This document shows, piece after piece, positions 10,268 to 18,562 of a stretch of DNA of 64,000 nucleotides. The translations under genes were made by a program, and so were the position numbers. Source of the DNA: Dehalococcoides mccartyi CG5 (GTDB lineage: Bacteria > Chloroflexota > Dehalococcoidia > Dehalococcoidales > Dehalococcoidaceae); assembly GCF_000830885.1 (NCBI RefSeq), contig NZ_CP006951.1, forward strand, positions 1,116,001 through 1,180,000, in the 5' to 3' direction. Every line of letters begins with the position of its first letter. The stretch's first letter is position 1. The notes below the pieces were generated by a model. It was not told the DNA's origin, made no database searches, and was given only the letters and a program-made list of their open reading frames with translations.

Positions 10268-10319
10268 GGTGTCAAATGGAACCGGTGGATTAGACACCTA
10301 ACCATGTCTGCTTTATAAT
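10268..10319 (+). promoter_or_regulatory. hyp operon promoter with overlapping dyad
   Basis: TAGACA at 10291-10296 and TATAAT at 10314-10319 are 17 bp apart. An inverted repeat GGTGTC (10268-10273) / GACACC (10293-10298) overlaps the -35 and could be an operator. No regulator is identified. Confidence 0.65.
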
Positions 10320-10335
10320 TAAACAAGGCGGAAAA

Positions 10336-10695
10336 ATGCACGAACTGTCAATAACCGAAGAACTGCTTAAAACCATTGTAGCCAAGGCAGAGGAAGCCAA
10401 AGCCCGAAACGTCAGCCGGATAAATCTGGTTATCGGCGAATATGCGGGCGTGGTGGAAGACAGTGTAAAAATGTGTTTTGAGATACTCAGTCAGGATACA
10501 ATAGCCAATGGGGCAGTTCTGGAATTCAGCCGTATACCTGCCAAGTTCCGTTGTCGCCTGTGCGGCCATACCTTCCCTTCCGGCCAAAATTTACTTGTCT
10601 GCCCGGAGTGTCAGGGCTGGAATGCCGAAGTGATAGCCGGCAACGAATTTTTTATTGAAAGCATTGAGGTAGATGATGAAAGTCAAAGTTCTTAA
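10336..10695 (+). CDS. hypA: Hydrogenase nickel-insertion protein HypA
   Basis: HypA delivers nickel to [NiFe] hydrogenase precursors with HypB. The start MHELSITEELL carries the N-terminal nickel-binding MHE motif. The structural zinc site is formed by CRLCGH and CPEC (two CxxC pairs, near residues 74-94). The length of 119 residues is typical. It is the first gene of the hypABFCDE operon and overlaps hypB by 23 nt. No hydrogenase structural genes lie in this window, so it must act on enzymes encoded elsewhere. Confidence 0.95.
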   Translation: MHELSITEELLKTIVAKAEEAKARNVSRINLVIGEYAGVVEDSVKMCFEILSQDTIANGAVLEFSRIPAKFRCRLCGHTFPSGQNLLVCPECQGWNAEVIAGNEFFIESIEVDDESQSS

Positions 10696-11329
10696 AAATA
10701 TAACCGATATGAATGACCAGCTGGCCACCCGAAACAAGCATATGTTTGCCGACAAAGGCATACTGGTTATAAATGTCATGTCTTCGCCCGGTGCCGGCAA
10801 AACCAGTCTGCTTTTAAAGACTATCGAGCTGCTGGGGAATGATGCCCGGGTGGGTGTGATAGAGGGTGATATTGCCTCAAGCGTAGATGCCGAAAAGATA
10901 GCCGCAACCGGCTCGCAGGCTATCCAGATAAATACAGATGGGGGTTGTCACCTTGACGCCAACATGGTTGCAACCGCCGCAGACGGGCTGGAACTGGACA
11001 AACTGGATATCATTTTTATTGAAAACGTGGGTAATTTGGTCTGCCCGGCCGGTTTCCAGCTGGGTGAAGCCAAAAGGGTAGTTCTGGCATCCGTGCCGGA
11101 GGGTGATGATAAACCAACCAAATACCCCTTTATGTTCAGAGATACAGACGTAATAGTCATAACCAAAATGGATTACCTGCCCCTCAGTGATTTCAATATG
11201 GAATCCTTCCGCAAAACAGTGCTGGGTCTCAACCCGGACGTCAAAATAATTGAGCTTTCAGTAAGGAATGGACAAGGGCTGGACGAATGGATAGCCTGGC
11301 TGAAAAGCAACCTTTTACAGAGGCAATAA
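10673..11329 (+). CDS. hypB: Hydrogenase nickel-insertion GTPase HypB
   Basis: HypB is the SIMIBI-class GTPase that powers nickel insertion. The P-loop MSSPGAGKTSLLLKT begins near residue 37, with EGDIASSVDAEKI, the metal-site region GGCHLDANM and VCPAGFQLGEAKR in order, and NKMD-equivalent ITKMDYL. The N-terminal histidine-rich nickel-storage stretch found in some HypB proteins is absent, so it is the simple form (218 residues). hypF starts directly after its stop. Confidence 0.95.
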   Translation: MMKVKVLKNITDMNDQLATRNKHMFADKGILVINVMSSPGAGKTSLLLKTIELLGNDARVGVIEGDIASSVDAEKIAATGSQAIQINTDGGCHLDANMVATAADGLELDKLDIIFIENVGNLVCPAGFQLGEAKRVVLASVPEGDDKPTKYPFMFRDTDVIVITKMDYLPLSDFNMESFRKTVLGLNPDVKIIELSVRNGQGLDEWIAWLKSNLLQRQ

Positions 11330-13621
11330 ATGCCCGCACCTAAACAAACCAAACGGTTTGCCTTCACACTTAGCGGTGTTGTCCAAGGGGTGGGTTTCCG
11401 CCCGTTTGTTTACCAGCTGGCCGCCAAACACCGCTTAGCCGGCTGGGTCAGAAATACCTCCGCCGGAGTGGAGATTGAGGCAGAAGGTGCAAGGCAGGCA
11501 CTGAACGCCTTTTCAGAAGAATTGACCAGTCTTAATCCGCCTCAGTCAGTTATAAAAACATTCAAACAGACTGAAATACCTTTAACAGGCGAAGAAGGGT
11601 TTGAAATCAAACCCAGCCAGAGTCTTGCAGGCCGCTTTCAGCTGGTCTCACCGGATATAGCCACCTGCACCGAGTGCCAAAAGGATATCTTTGCTCCCCG
11701 AAACCGCCGTTACCGCTACCCCTTTACCAACTGTACCAACTGCGGACCCCGTTTTACTATCATCGAAGATATACCCTATGACAGACCCCTGACCACCATG
11801 AAGAACTTTAAAATGTGCCCTGACTGTCAGGCCGAATATGACAACCCTTTGAACCGCCGTTTTCATGCCCAGCCGAATGCCTGTCCGATATGCGGCCCCC
11901 GCCTCTGGCTGGCCGACAAAACCGGTACAGAGCTTTCAAATACCGATACCATAGCAGAAGCCGCAAAACTGCTTCAAGACGGTCAAATTTTAGCTATACG
12001 GGGCCTGGGAGGCTTTCTGCTGGCCGCCGACGCTACCAATCCACAGGCCGTAGCCACCCTTAGAAACCGCAAGCACCGCCCTTCAAAACCCTTTGCGGTT
12101 ATGCTGGCAAATCTGGAAGAAGCCCGAAAATACTGTTCCATATCCAAAGAAGAAGAAAACCTCATGGTTTCACCCGCCGCACCCATAGTCCTTTGCAGGT
12201 GGAACAAAGAAAGCCCCGTTTGCCCTGAAACTGCCCCCGGTCAAAATTATCTAGGCATTATGCTCTCTTACACCCCTCTCCACCATTTACTTCTTAAGGA
12301 AATAAACAAACCCCTTGTCATGACCAGCGGCAATCTGAGTGAAGAGCCCATTGCCAAAGACAATGACGAAGCCCTGAAAAGGCTCTGCAATATCGCGGAT
12401 TATTTTCTGCTCCACAACCGTCCCATCTACTCCCGTTATGATGACAGCGTGGTCATGTATGAAGCAGGCGAAAAGAGGGTGCTCAGACGGGCCAGAGGCT
12501 ACGCCCCTTACCCTGTCCAGACCCATTTCAAGGGCAAGGAAGTACTGGCCATGGGGCCGCAGGAAAAGAACACTTTCTGCCTGCTGAAAGACGGTTACGC
12601 CTTTGTCAGCCAGCATATAGGGGACATGCAAAACCCGGAAACACTGGACAGCTTTGAAGAAACGCTGGCGGTGTACTTGAAACTGTTCCGCTCAAAACCT
12701 GAAATAATAGCCGCCGACCTGCACCCCGGTTACATCGCCACCGCTCTGGCAGAAGAATGGTCTGACAGGCTTGACATACCTCTGGTCAAAGTCCAGCACC
12801 ACCATGCCCATATTGCATCCTGTCTGGCTGAACACGGCTGTGACGATGAGGTTATAGGGGTGGCTCTGGACGGCACGGGTTATGGTCTGGACGGGAATAT
12901 CTGGGGCGGGGAATTTTTCTGCGGAGGTATAAAACAGGGATTTAGCCGCCAAGCCCATCTAGAATATTTGCCGCTCCCCGGAGGCGAAGCCGCCATCAAA
13001 AAGCCTTACCGCACAGCGGTGTCATATGTCTATACCCTGCTGGGAGAAGAAGGCTTGGGCTTTTTTAAAGATATAGACCCGGAAAAACTGGATATTATAA
13101 AAAGCCAGCTCAACAAAAAACTGAATTCCCCGCTCACTTCCAGTACCGGCAGGCTGTTTGATGCGGTTGCCGCCCTGTGCGGAATCTGCCGGGTGGCCAA
13201 CTATGACTCACAGCCGGCCATAGAGCTGGAAGCCGAGGCAAAAGATACTGAATTTGCCCAGTTCTACCCCTTTGAGTTAGACTTAGACAAGGGCATTTAC
13301 CTGATTCGGCTGAAAGGCATACTGGAAGGTGTGCTTTCGAACATCAAATCAGGCAAAACAGCCGCTTATATATCGGTAAAATTTCACAATACTGTCAGCC
13401 AAATAGTTCTGGACACCTGCCGCAAGCTTTCAGCCGAAAGCGGGCTTACAAAAGTAGCTCTTTCAGGCGGGGTTTTCCAGAACAGACGGCTTTTCCGGCA
13501 GGTGATACAACAGCTGGAAACAGAGGGGTTTAAAGTGCTTACCCACAAGGAAATCCCCTCTAATGACGGCTGTATATCACTGGGTCAGGCGGTAATAGCC
13601 GCCAACCAAGGAGGATTATAA
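11330..13621 (+). CDS. hypF: Carbamoyltransferase HypF
   Basis: HypF makes the carbamoyl group that becomes the cyanide ligands of the [NiFe] site and passes it to HypE. Domains in order: acylphosphatase (GVVQGVGFRPFVYQLA, residues about 12-28), two C-x2-C-x18-C-x2-C zinc fingers (about residues 107-185), a YrdC-like domain (about 200-390) and the Kae1-like carbamoyl-transfer domain with HHHAHIASCLAEHG. The length of 763 residues is full size. It begins directly after the hypB stop and overlaps hypC by 1 nt. Confidence 0.96.
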   Translation: MPAPKQTKRFAFTLSGVVQGVGFRPFVYQLAAKHRLAGWVRNTSAGVEIEAEGARQALNAFSEELTSLNPPQSVIKTFKQTEIPLTGEEGFEIKPSQSLAGRFQLVSPDIATCTECQKDIFAPRNRRYRYPFTNCTNCGPRFTIIEDIPYDRPLTTMKNFKMCPDCQAEYDNPLNRRFHAQPNACPICGPRLWLADKTGTELSNTDTIAEAAKLLQDGQILAIRGLGGFLLAADATNPQAVATLRNRKHRPSKPFAVMLANLEEARKYCSISKEEENLMVSPAAPIVLCRWNKESPVCPETAPGQNYLGIMLSYTPLHHLLLKEINKPLVMTSGNLSEEPIAKDNDEALKRLCNIADYFLLHNRPIYSRYDDSVVMYEAGEKRVLRRARGYAPYPVQTHFKGKEVLAMGPQEKNTFCLLKDGYAFVSQHIGDMQNPETLDSFEETLAVYLKLFRSKPEIIAADLHPGYIATALAEEWSDRLDIPLVKVQHHHAHIASCLAEHGCDDEVIGVALDGTGYGLDGNIWGGEFFCGGIKQGFSRQAHLEYLPLPGGEAAIKKPYRTAVSYVYTLLGEEGLGFFKDIDPEKLDIIKSQLNKKLNSPLTSSTGRLFDAVAALCGICRVANYDSQPAIELEAEAKDTEFAQFYPFELDLDKGIYLIRLKGILEGVLSNIKSGKTAAYISVKFHNTVSQIVLDTCRKLSAESGLTKVALSGGVFQNRRLFRQVIQQLETEGFKVLTHKEIPSNDGCISLGQAVIAANQGGL

Positions 13622-13836
13622 TGTGCCTTGCAGTCCCTGCCAAAATAATATCCCTTGAAGACAGCGTGGCGGAAGTGGATCTGAACGGAACCACTTATAA
13701 AGCCAGCGTCATGCTTACCCCTGAAGCCAAAGTGGGTGATTACGTACTGCTCCACACCGGCTATGCCATACAGGTAATAGACGAAAAAGACGCTCTGGAA
13801 ACTCTGGAAATATTCAAACAGATGGAGATGCTTTAG
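13621..13836 (+). CDS. hypC: Hydrogenase assembly chaperone HypC
   Basis: This 71-residue protein starts MCLAVPAKI; Cys2 is the residue that contacts HypD and the hydrogenase large subunit. It carries the Fe(CN)2CO unit together with HypD. The gene is packed between hypF (1-nt overlap) and hypD (3-nt gap), preceded by AAGGAGG. Confidence 0.95.
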   Translation: MCLAVPAKIISLEDSVAEVDLNGTTYKASVMLTPEAKVGDYVLLHTGYAIQVIDEKDALETLEIFKQMEML

Positions 13837-13839
13837 CCT

Positions 13840-14934
13840 GTGAATTTCATAGAGGAATTCCGAAACAGCCAGTCAGGGCGTACCCTGCTGGAATACATAA
13901 ATAAACGTTCCACCAAGCCTGCCCGCTTTATGGAGTTTTGCGGAGGGCATACCGTAGCCATTTTCCGTTACGGCATCCGCCAGCTGCTGCCGCCCCATAT
14001 TGAAATGCTGTCAGGACCGGGCTGTCCTGTCTGTGTAACCTCTACTGCCGATCTGGACAAAGTCATAGCCCTGTCCAGACTGACCGGGGTCATCATCTGC
14101 TCATTCGGTGATCTTTTGCGGGTTCCCTCCAGCCGCCAAAGCCTGCTGGAAGTGCGGGCGGAAGGGGCAGACGTACGTATTGTTTACTCTACCATGGACG
14201 CACTGGAGATAGCCCGCCAAAACCCTGCCAAAAAGGTTATCTTTGTGGGTATAGGCTTTGAAACCACCGCCCCCACCATTGCCGCTTCGGTAATTCAGGC
14301 GCGTAATCAAGGGCTTGATAATTATTATGTAATGTCGCTCCATAAAATAACCCCTCCCGTCATGCGGGCTATACTGGACGCGGGTGAAACCCGTCTTTCG
14401 GGCATAATCTGCCCCGGACATGTTTCTTCCATTACCGGCAGTAACGCCTGGGAGTTTATCCCCAAAGACTACCATCTGGCCTGTGCCGTTTCCGGTTTTG
14501 AAAGCCTGGACATACTCTACTGTGTCAAGTCACTGGTAGACCAAGTGGAGGACAAAACTCCCCGTCTGGATGTCAGCTATTCACGGGCAGTCAAACCCGA
14601 AGGCAACCTTGCCGCCCTGAAGATTATGGACGAAGTATTTGATATCTGCCCGGCCAACTGGCGCGGCATAGGTATTTTGCCCGAAAGCGGTCTCTGCCTG
14701 AAACCAGAATTTGCCGCTTTTGATGCTGAGAAAAACTTTGAAATAAAACTCTCCGAACCCAGCCGCGAAACACCCGGCTGTTTGTGCGGCGAGATTATTA
14801 AGGGCACCCGGACACCGCTGGAATGCAAGCTGTTTTCAAAGGTTTGCACCCCGGAAAATCCGGTCGGGCCGTGCATGGTCTCCTCTGAGGGCACTTGTGC
14901 CGCCTATTACCATTACGGAGGCAAACTTGGATAA
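13840..14934 (+). CDS. hypD: Hydrogenase Fe-cofactor assembly protein HypD
   Basis: HypD is the [4Fe-4S] scaffold on which, with HypC, the Fe(CN)2CO group is built. Conserved blocks are present: FMEFCGGHTVAIFRYGI (about residues 30-47), SGPGCPVCVT (about 62-71), GFETTAPT, and C-terminal cysteine motifs CLCGEIIKG and CKLFSKVCTPENPVGPCMVS with further Cys residues. It starts with GTG 3 nt after hypC and overlaps hypE by 8 nt. Confidence 0.95.
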   Translation: MNFIEEFRNSQSGRTLLEYINKRSTKPARFMEFCGGHTVAIFRYGIRQLLPPHIEMLSGPGCPVCVTSTADLDKVIALSRLTGVIICSFGDLLRVPSSRQSLLEVRAEGADVRIVYSTMDALEIARQNPAKKVIFVGIGFETTAPTIAASVIQARNQGLDNYYVMSLHKITPPVMRAILDAGETRLSGIICPGHVSSITGSNAWEFIPKDYHLACAVSGFESLDILYCVKSLVDQVEDKTPRLDVSYSRAVKPEGNLAALKIMDEVFDICPANWRGIGILPESGLCLKPEFAAFDAEKNFEIKLSEPSRETPGCLCGEIIKGTRTPLECKLFSKVCTPENPVGPCMVSSEGTCAAYYHYGGKLG

Positions 14935-15934
14935 AACTAAGATATTACTGGCCCATGGTTCGGGCGGACGCCTGACCCATGACCTTATTTCCAAATACCT
15001 TGTCCAATCCCTGTCAAACCCGCTTTTAAACAAGCTGGACGACGCGGCTGTTTTTAAAACCGGGGGCAATATGGCTTTTACCACCGACAGTTACGTGGTA
15101 AGCCCCATTTTCTTTCCCGGCGGCAATATAGGCAAACTGGCAGTCTGCGGTACGGTAAACGACCTGTCTGTCATGGGGGCTGTCCCCAAATACCTCAGCC
15201 TGTCATTTATCATTGAGGAAGGGCTGGACATAACCGTTCTGGAGGAAATCATACAATCCATTGCCGCTGCCGCTAAAGAAGCCGGGGTAGAAATAGTGAC
15301 CGGAGACACCAAGGTAGTCAATATCGGCAAAGCCGACAAGATATTTATAAATACGGCCGGGGTAGGCTTCATACCCGAAGAGCTGGATATATCCGGTTCC
15401 AACGCCCAGCCGGGTGATGCGGTAATTGTATCCGGCACTATGGGCGACCATGGTATTGCCATTATGGCTCAGCGTGAAGGACTGAACTTTAAAATAGCAG
15501 TTGAAAGTGACTGTGCTCCTTTAAACGGGCTGATAGCCGATATGCTTAAAGCCTGCCCCCGAATACACGTCATGCGTGACCCCACCAGAGGCGGGCTGGC
15601 CACCACCCTTAACGAAATAGCCGCCCAATCACAGGTAGGTATAGAGCTTGACGAAGAGTCCATACCTGTCAAACCGGCAGTGGGCGGTGCCTGCGATGCG
15701 CTGGGGCTTGACCCGCTGTATGTAGCCAATGAAGGCAAGCTGATAGCTATCCTGCCTGAGGAATTCGCACCAAAAGTACTTTCGGCTATGAAAGCCCATC
15801 CGTACGGAGTAGACAGTGCCGTTATCGGGCGGGTCACTGCCAAAAACCCGTCACGGGTCAGCATCCGCACCCCGCTGGGGGCACTTCGGATACTGGACAT
15901 GCAAAGCGGCGAGCTCTTGCCCCGCATCTGCTAG
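14927..15934 (+). CDS. hypE: Carbamoyl-dehydratase HypE
   Basis: HypE dehydrates the carbamoyl group on its C-terminal cysteine to a thiocyanate; the protein ends PRIC, with that catalytic Cys as the last residue. The start region LLAHGSGGRLTHDLI and the later DPTRGGLATTLNEIA block are diagnostic of the PurM/SelD-like HypE fold. The frame is open from a GTG at 14897, but GGAGG at 14917-14921 sits 5 nt before TTG 14927 and the family starts there, so I use the TTG. It is the last gene of the hyp operon and is followed by a terminator. Confidence 0.93.
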   Translation: MDKTKILLAHGSGGRLTHDLISKYLVQSLSNPLLNKLDDAAVFKTGGNMAFTTDSYVVSPIFFPGGNIGKLAVCGTVNDLSVMGAVPKYLSLSFIIEEGLDITVLEEIIQSIAAAAKEAGVEIVTGDTKVVNIGKADKIFINTAGVGFIPEELDISGSNAQPGDAVIVSGTMGDHGIAIMAQREGLNFKIAVESDCAPLNGLIADMLKACPRIHVMRDPTRGGLATTLNEIAAQSQVGIELDEESIPVKPAVGGACDALGLDPLYVANEGKLIAILPEEFAPKVLSAMKAHPYGVDSAVIGRVTAKNPSRVSIRTPLGALRILDMQSGELLPRIC

Positions 15935-15955
15935 CATAACCGGACAAGCATTGAC

Positions 15956-15994
15956 ACAGGCTGGACAGCTATTCTGCCCGGCCTGTTTTATTTT
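15956..15994 (+). terminator. Terminator of the hyp operon
   Basis: A 13-bp stem (ACAGGCTGGACAG with CTGCCCGGCCTGT; one mismatch, one wobble), a 5-nt loop, and TTTATTTT directly after. Confidence 0.85.
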
Positions 15995-16023
15995 CCACCA
16001 TCCGCATTATTATTTAAAACATA

Positions 16024-16078
16024 TTGACAGCGCATCTTTATACACTATAATATCAGAGATATTGAATGAATGTTCAAT
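16024..16078 (+). promoter_or_regulatory. Promoter and operator of the tetR operon
   Basis: TTGACA at 16024-16029 and TATAAT at 16046-16051 are 16 bp apart. Just downstream, ATTGAA (16061-16066) and TTCAAT (16073-16078) form an inverted repeat with a 6-bp centre in a TGAATGAATGTTCA context like many TetR-family operators. The regulator probably represses its own operon. Confidence 0.75.
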
Positions 16079-16096
16079 GAATTTTAAAGGAACACC

Positions 16097-16717
16097 ATGC
16101 CAGAAACAATTAAAGCAGATAACCGCAAAATGCAGGCTGAAAAACGCCGCCGTGAGATACTGGACGCTGCCCTTAAAATATTTGCCGAACAAGGCTATCA
16201 GGGGGCAACCATAAGCCAGATATCCGAAACCGCCGGAACTTCGCTGGAACTGCTTTACCATTACTTTCCCAACAAAAAAGCCCTTATGGAGGCGGTAATA
16301 GCCGAAAACAGCTTCCTGCCCATGCTAAAAAACATACTGGGCAAACCCGGCAACCAAAACATACAGACTGTCTTAACTAAATTGTGTCTGGAATTTTACC
16401 GCCTGCTTGAAAACAAAAAAGAACTGGTAAGCGTGTTTTTACGGGAGGGAACCAGCAACCCGACGGTGCGGCAGGTATGGTTCGGTATGCTCGCCCAAGG
16501 GGCTCTTTCCTTTAAAATATTTCTCGACCAATATGTGGAACGGGGAGTGCTGAAAGCCCACTCCACTGATATTTCCGCCCGCAGCCTCATGTCGGCAACC
16601 GTTATGCTTTACCTGACTAATGAAGCCTTTGGAGAAGGGTTTGCCAAACCGGCGGAATTCATAACCCAGATGGTAGCCAACCAGCTTAGCGGTATAGAAA
16701 TTCGCCAAAAAGAATAG
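16097..16717 (+). CDS. TetR/AcrR family transcriptional regulator
   Basis: The 206-residue protein has an N-terminal TetR helix-turn-helix at about residues 15-62 (REILDAALKIFAEQGYQGAT, then ISQISETAGTSLELLYHYFPNKKALMEAV). The C-terminal helical ligand-binding domain is too divergent to suggest a ligand. An inverted repeat at the likely start of transcription suggests autorepression. A two-helix membrane protein gene follows 9 nt later and is presumably the regulated target. Confidence 0.9.
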   Translation: MPETIKADNRKMQAEKRRREILDAALKIFAEQGYQGATISQISETAGTSLELLYHYFPNKKALMEAVIAENSFLPMLKNILGKPGNQNIQTVLTKLCLEFYRLLENKKELVSVFLREGTSNPTVRQVWFGMLAQGALSFKIFLDQYVERGVLKAHSTDISARSLMSATVMLYLTNEAFGEGFAKPAEFITQMVANQLSGIEIRQKE

Positions 16718-16726
16718 GAGAATAAA

Positions 16727-17050
16727 ATGAAACTGGAACGCAAACACGGCATCGGTATTATGGCTCTTAGTTGCCTTATTCTTACCGGAGCGGTACTGAT
16801 ATTTATATCCGTACCGGATTGGGGTAATTTTATCGGTTCATACTTTCAGGGAGTGAACCCAGATGAGTATTCCCCGCAGGTCGCGCCTTTGCTAAGCACA
16901 TGGAAAAGCCTTTTCAGCCCGCTGCTTGCCCAGGTAGGCGGTTATATGAAGGCAGCCGGCATCTTCGGGGGTTGCGCCTTAAGTATTATGGGACTGATAG
17001 CCATGTTTGTGGGTATCAACATCGTCCGTCAGAGTGCAAAATCCATTTAA
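16727..17050 (+). CDS. Small membrane protein with two transmembrane segments, unknown function
   Basis: I do not recognise this 107-residue protein. It has hydrophobic segments at about residues 9-29 and 80-102 with a more polar loop between them (about 30-75). GGAGA lies close before the ATG. Its place directly behind a tetR gene and within the same transcript suggests TetR control, possibly in response to a membrane-active compound, but there are no transporter motifs. Confidence 0.7.
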   Translation: MKLERKHGIGIMALSCLILTGAVLIFISVPDWGNFIGSYFQGVNPDEYSPQVAPLLSTWKSLFSPLLAQVGGYMKAAGIFGGCALSIMGLIAMFVGINIVRQSAKSI

Positions 17051-17081
17051 TAACTCTTTGACAAGTAATACCGAATAAAAG

Positions 17082-17123
17082 CTAAATTGCCCCCAGGCGG
17101 AGTTGACTTTGGGGGCAATTTAG
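17082..17123. repeat. Perfect 14-bp inverted repeat before the tRNA cluster, with an embedded -35
   Basis: CTAAATTGCCCCCA (17082-17095) pairs perfectly with TGGGGGCAATTTAG (17110-17123) across a 14-nt loop. As RNA it could end the tetR transcript, but it lacks a U tract. The loop contains TTGACT (17103-17108), which with TAAGAT (17127-17132, 18-bp spacing) forms a plausible promoter for the tRNA cluster. Confidence 0.7.
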
Positions 17124-17155
17124 TAGTAAGATACTTCTCTAGATTTTTACAGTTT

Positions 17156-17232
17156 AGGAGTGTAGCTCAGTCCGGTAGAGCAGCGGTCTCCAAAACCGCC
17201 GGTCGAGGGTTCGAATCCTTCCACTCCTGCCA
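17156..17232 (+). tRNA. tRNA-Trp (CCA)
   Basis: The acceptor stem AGGAGTG pairs with CACTCCT. The anticodon loop CTCCAAA gives anticodon CCA, GTTCGAATC is the T loop, the discriminator is G and the 3' CCA is encoded. It is the likely effector tRNA of the trp T-box at 35 kb, whose TGGC matches this G discriminator. Confidence 0.97.
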
Positions 17233-17237
17233 TACTG

Positions 17238-17324
17238 GCCGAGATGGTGGAATGGCAGACACGCTAGCTTGAGGGGCTAGTGAGTGATGAGCTCGTGGGA
17301 GTTCAAATCTCCCTCTCGGCACCA
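17238..17324 (+). tRNA. tRNA-Leu (GAG)
   Basis: The acceptor GCCGAGA pairs with TCTCGGC. The anticodon is GAG, there is a long variable arm as expected for leucine tRNA, and the discriminator A and CCA are encoded. It lies 5 nt after tRNA-Trp. Confidence 0.96.
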
Positions 17325-17337
17325 ATAAGTTATAGGG

Positions 17338-17412
17338 GCGGAAGTAGTTCAGCGGTAGAATGCCTCCTTGCCAAGGAGGAGGTCGCGAGTTCGAATCTCG
17401 TCTTCCGCTCCA
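17338..17412 (+). tRNA. tRNA-Gly (GCC)
   Basis: The acceptor GCGGAAG pairs with CTTCCGC, the anticodon is GCC in CTTGCCAAG, the discriminator is T and CCA is encoded. It is third in the cluster. Confidence 0.96.
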
Positions 17413-17449
17413 AAATCATTTAGCTGGCGTAAAATCTAGTCTTTGGCTG

Positions 17450-17524
17450 GGCGACGTAGCCAAGTGGCAAGGCAGGGGTCTGCAAAACCCCTATTCAGCG
17501 GTTCGAATCCGCTCGTCGCCTCCA
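17450..17524 (+). tRNA. tRNA-Cys (GCA)
   Basis: The acceptor GGCGACG pairs with CGTCGCC, the anticodon is GCA in CTGCAAA, the discriminator is T and CCA is encoded. It is fourth in the cluster. Confidence 0.96.
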
Positions 17525-17980
17525 AAACTCCTTCGTCACTCATCAATTTTCTTTTGAACTTTGTCTTACCTTGAAAATCTTTATTTACCAACCCTGCATT
17601 AACCGTCATTACCTTCACTTATATTTTGTTTCAACACAGTTTAATATCCTAAGGGGATATCTATTAATCTAAACTGGGGTTGAACATGGCAAAATATCAA
17701 CAAATCCAAACTTTACCGAACATTCCCTGCACCAAAAAACTTTCACCGAGAGTGCCTCCCGACGGCATAATATAGCTGGATAAACGCAAGCAAAATATTC
17801 TGCTAATCTATCTATCTGCCTATTTGAAATCGGGTAGCGTCCAGCAGGGCGTGCCAAAACAGACCCGTGTCACTTAGTTTATATTTCAAACCGGACACAG
17901 GCGTATATTTCCGAAGGAACAGGCTATTGCCCCAAAATCCGCTTTTGAAAACAGCCGAGGAAATTTATAGCTTTTTGCCG
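17525..17980. other. 456-bp spacer without a recognisable gene
   Basis: This stretch is AT-rich next to the tRNAs and mixed further on. A 62-codon minus-strand frame at 17669-17857 has no good start context and no protein-like composition. A small dyad ATATCC/GGATAT lies at about 17645-17661. I see no other feature. Confidence 0.5.
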
Positions 17981-18397
17981 TTAAACCCTGCGGCGAATTG
18001 ATTTCAGGCGATAACCCAGCAAAGCCAGCAAAGGAACAGATATAAAAAATGACATAAACAGCCAGTCCGAGTTCTGGTTAAGGTGGGTAACTTCAGCCAG
18101 CCCCAGAGTTAATACCCCTCCCAAAACAGCCCCCAACCCGCCAATTCTGGCAGAACCGGAGTAAGCCGTTTTATAACGCAGCCAGACCATAGACAGGCAA
18201 AGACCTAACGGATAACCCAGTACTATTCCCAGAATAGCCCCACCCAAAGCCGCAAAACCGGCTGAATCAGAGCCTATGACAAACACTGCCAGCCTGCTCA
18301 GCATAACCGCACCCGCAAGCCCACCCCCAAGCATGATAACAAATGCCAGTACATGTTTAAGAAAACCCGGGGCTGCAAATATATTTTTTAATTTCAT
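17981..18397 (-). CDS. Hypothetical membrane protein (about four transmembrane segments)
   Basis: I do not recognise this protein. From the ATG at 18395-18397 it has 138 residues with hydrophobic segments at about 12-35, 45-70, 85-105 and 110-130, and glycine-rich helices (AALGGAILGIVLGYPLG). The open frame extends upstream through the antisense of tRNA-Leu, which cannot be real coding, so I start at MKLKNIF. It is divergent from tRNA-Leu(TAA). Confidence 0.7.
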   Translation of the reverse strand: MKLKNIFAAPGFLKHVLAFVIMLGGGLAGAVMLSRLAVFVIGSDSAGFAALGGAILGIVLGYPLGLCLSMVWLRYKTAYSGSARIGGLGAVLGGVLTLGLAEVTHLNQNSDWLFMSFFISVPLLALLGYRLKSIRRRV

Positions 18398-18419
18398 TAT
18401 TCCAGTATAGCTTTTTTCC

Positions 18420-18448
18420 TTGAAAGAAGCACCGCAAGACGCTAAAAT
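18420..18448 (+). promoter_or_regulatory. Promoter of tRNA-Leu(TAA)
   Basis: TTGAAA at 18420-18425 and TAAAAT at 18443-18448 have 17-bp spacing, 14 bp before the mature tRNA. Confidence 0.65.
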
Positions 18449-18462
18449 GGCGTTACTAATTA

Positions 18463-18547
18463 GCCGGGGTGGCGGAATCGGCAGACGCAGCGGACTTAAA
18501 ATCCGCCGGAGCAATCCTTGTGGGTTCGACCCCCACCCCCGGCACCA
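18463..18547 (+). tRNA. tRNA-Leu (TAA)
   Basis: The acceptor GCCGGGG pairs with CCCCGGC. The anticodon is TAA in CTTAAAA, with a long variable arm, discriminator A and encoded CCA. Confidence 0.96.
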
Positions 18548-18562
18548 CTTTGAGGCTGTCAT

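Noticed and set aside
17087-17557. Open frames of about 60 codons over the tRNA cluster
   Set aside because: They run across mature tRNA genes and have no start signals; they are shadows of the RNAs.
17669-17857. 62-codon minus-strand frame in the spacer after the tRNA cluster
   Set aside because: No ribosome site, odd composition and no recognisable motif.
18398-18562. N-terminal extension of the membrane protein at 17981
   Set aside because: The added residues would be read from the antisense of tRNA-Leu(TAA) and are not membrane-like; the ATG at 18397 is the plausible start.
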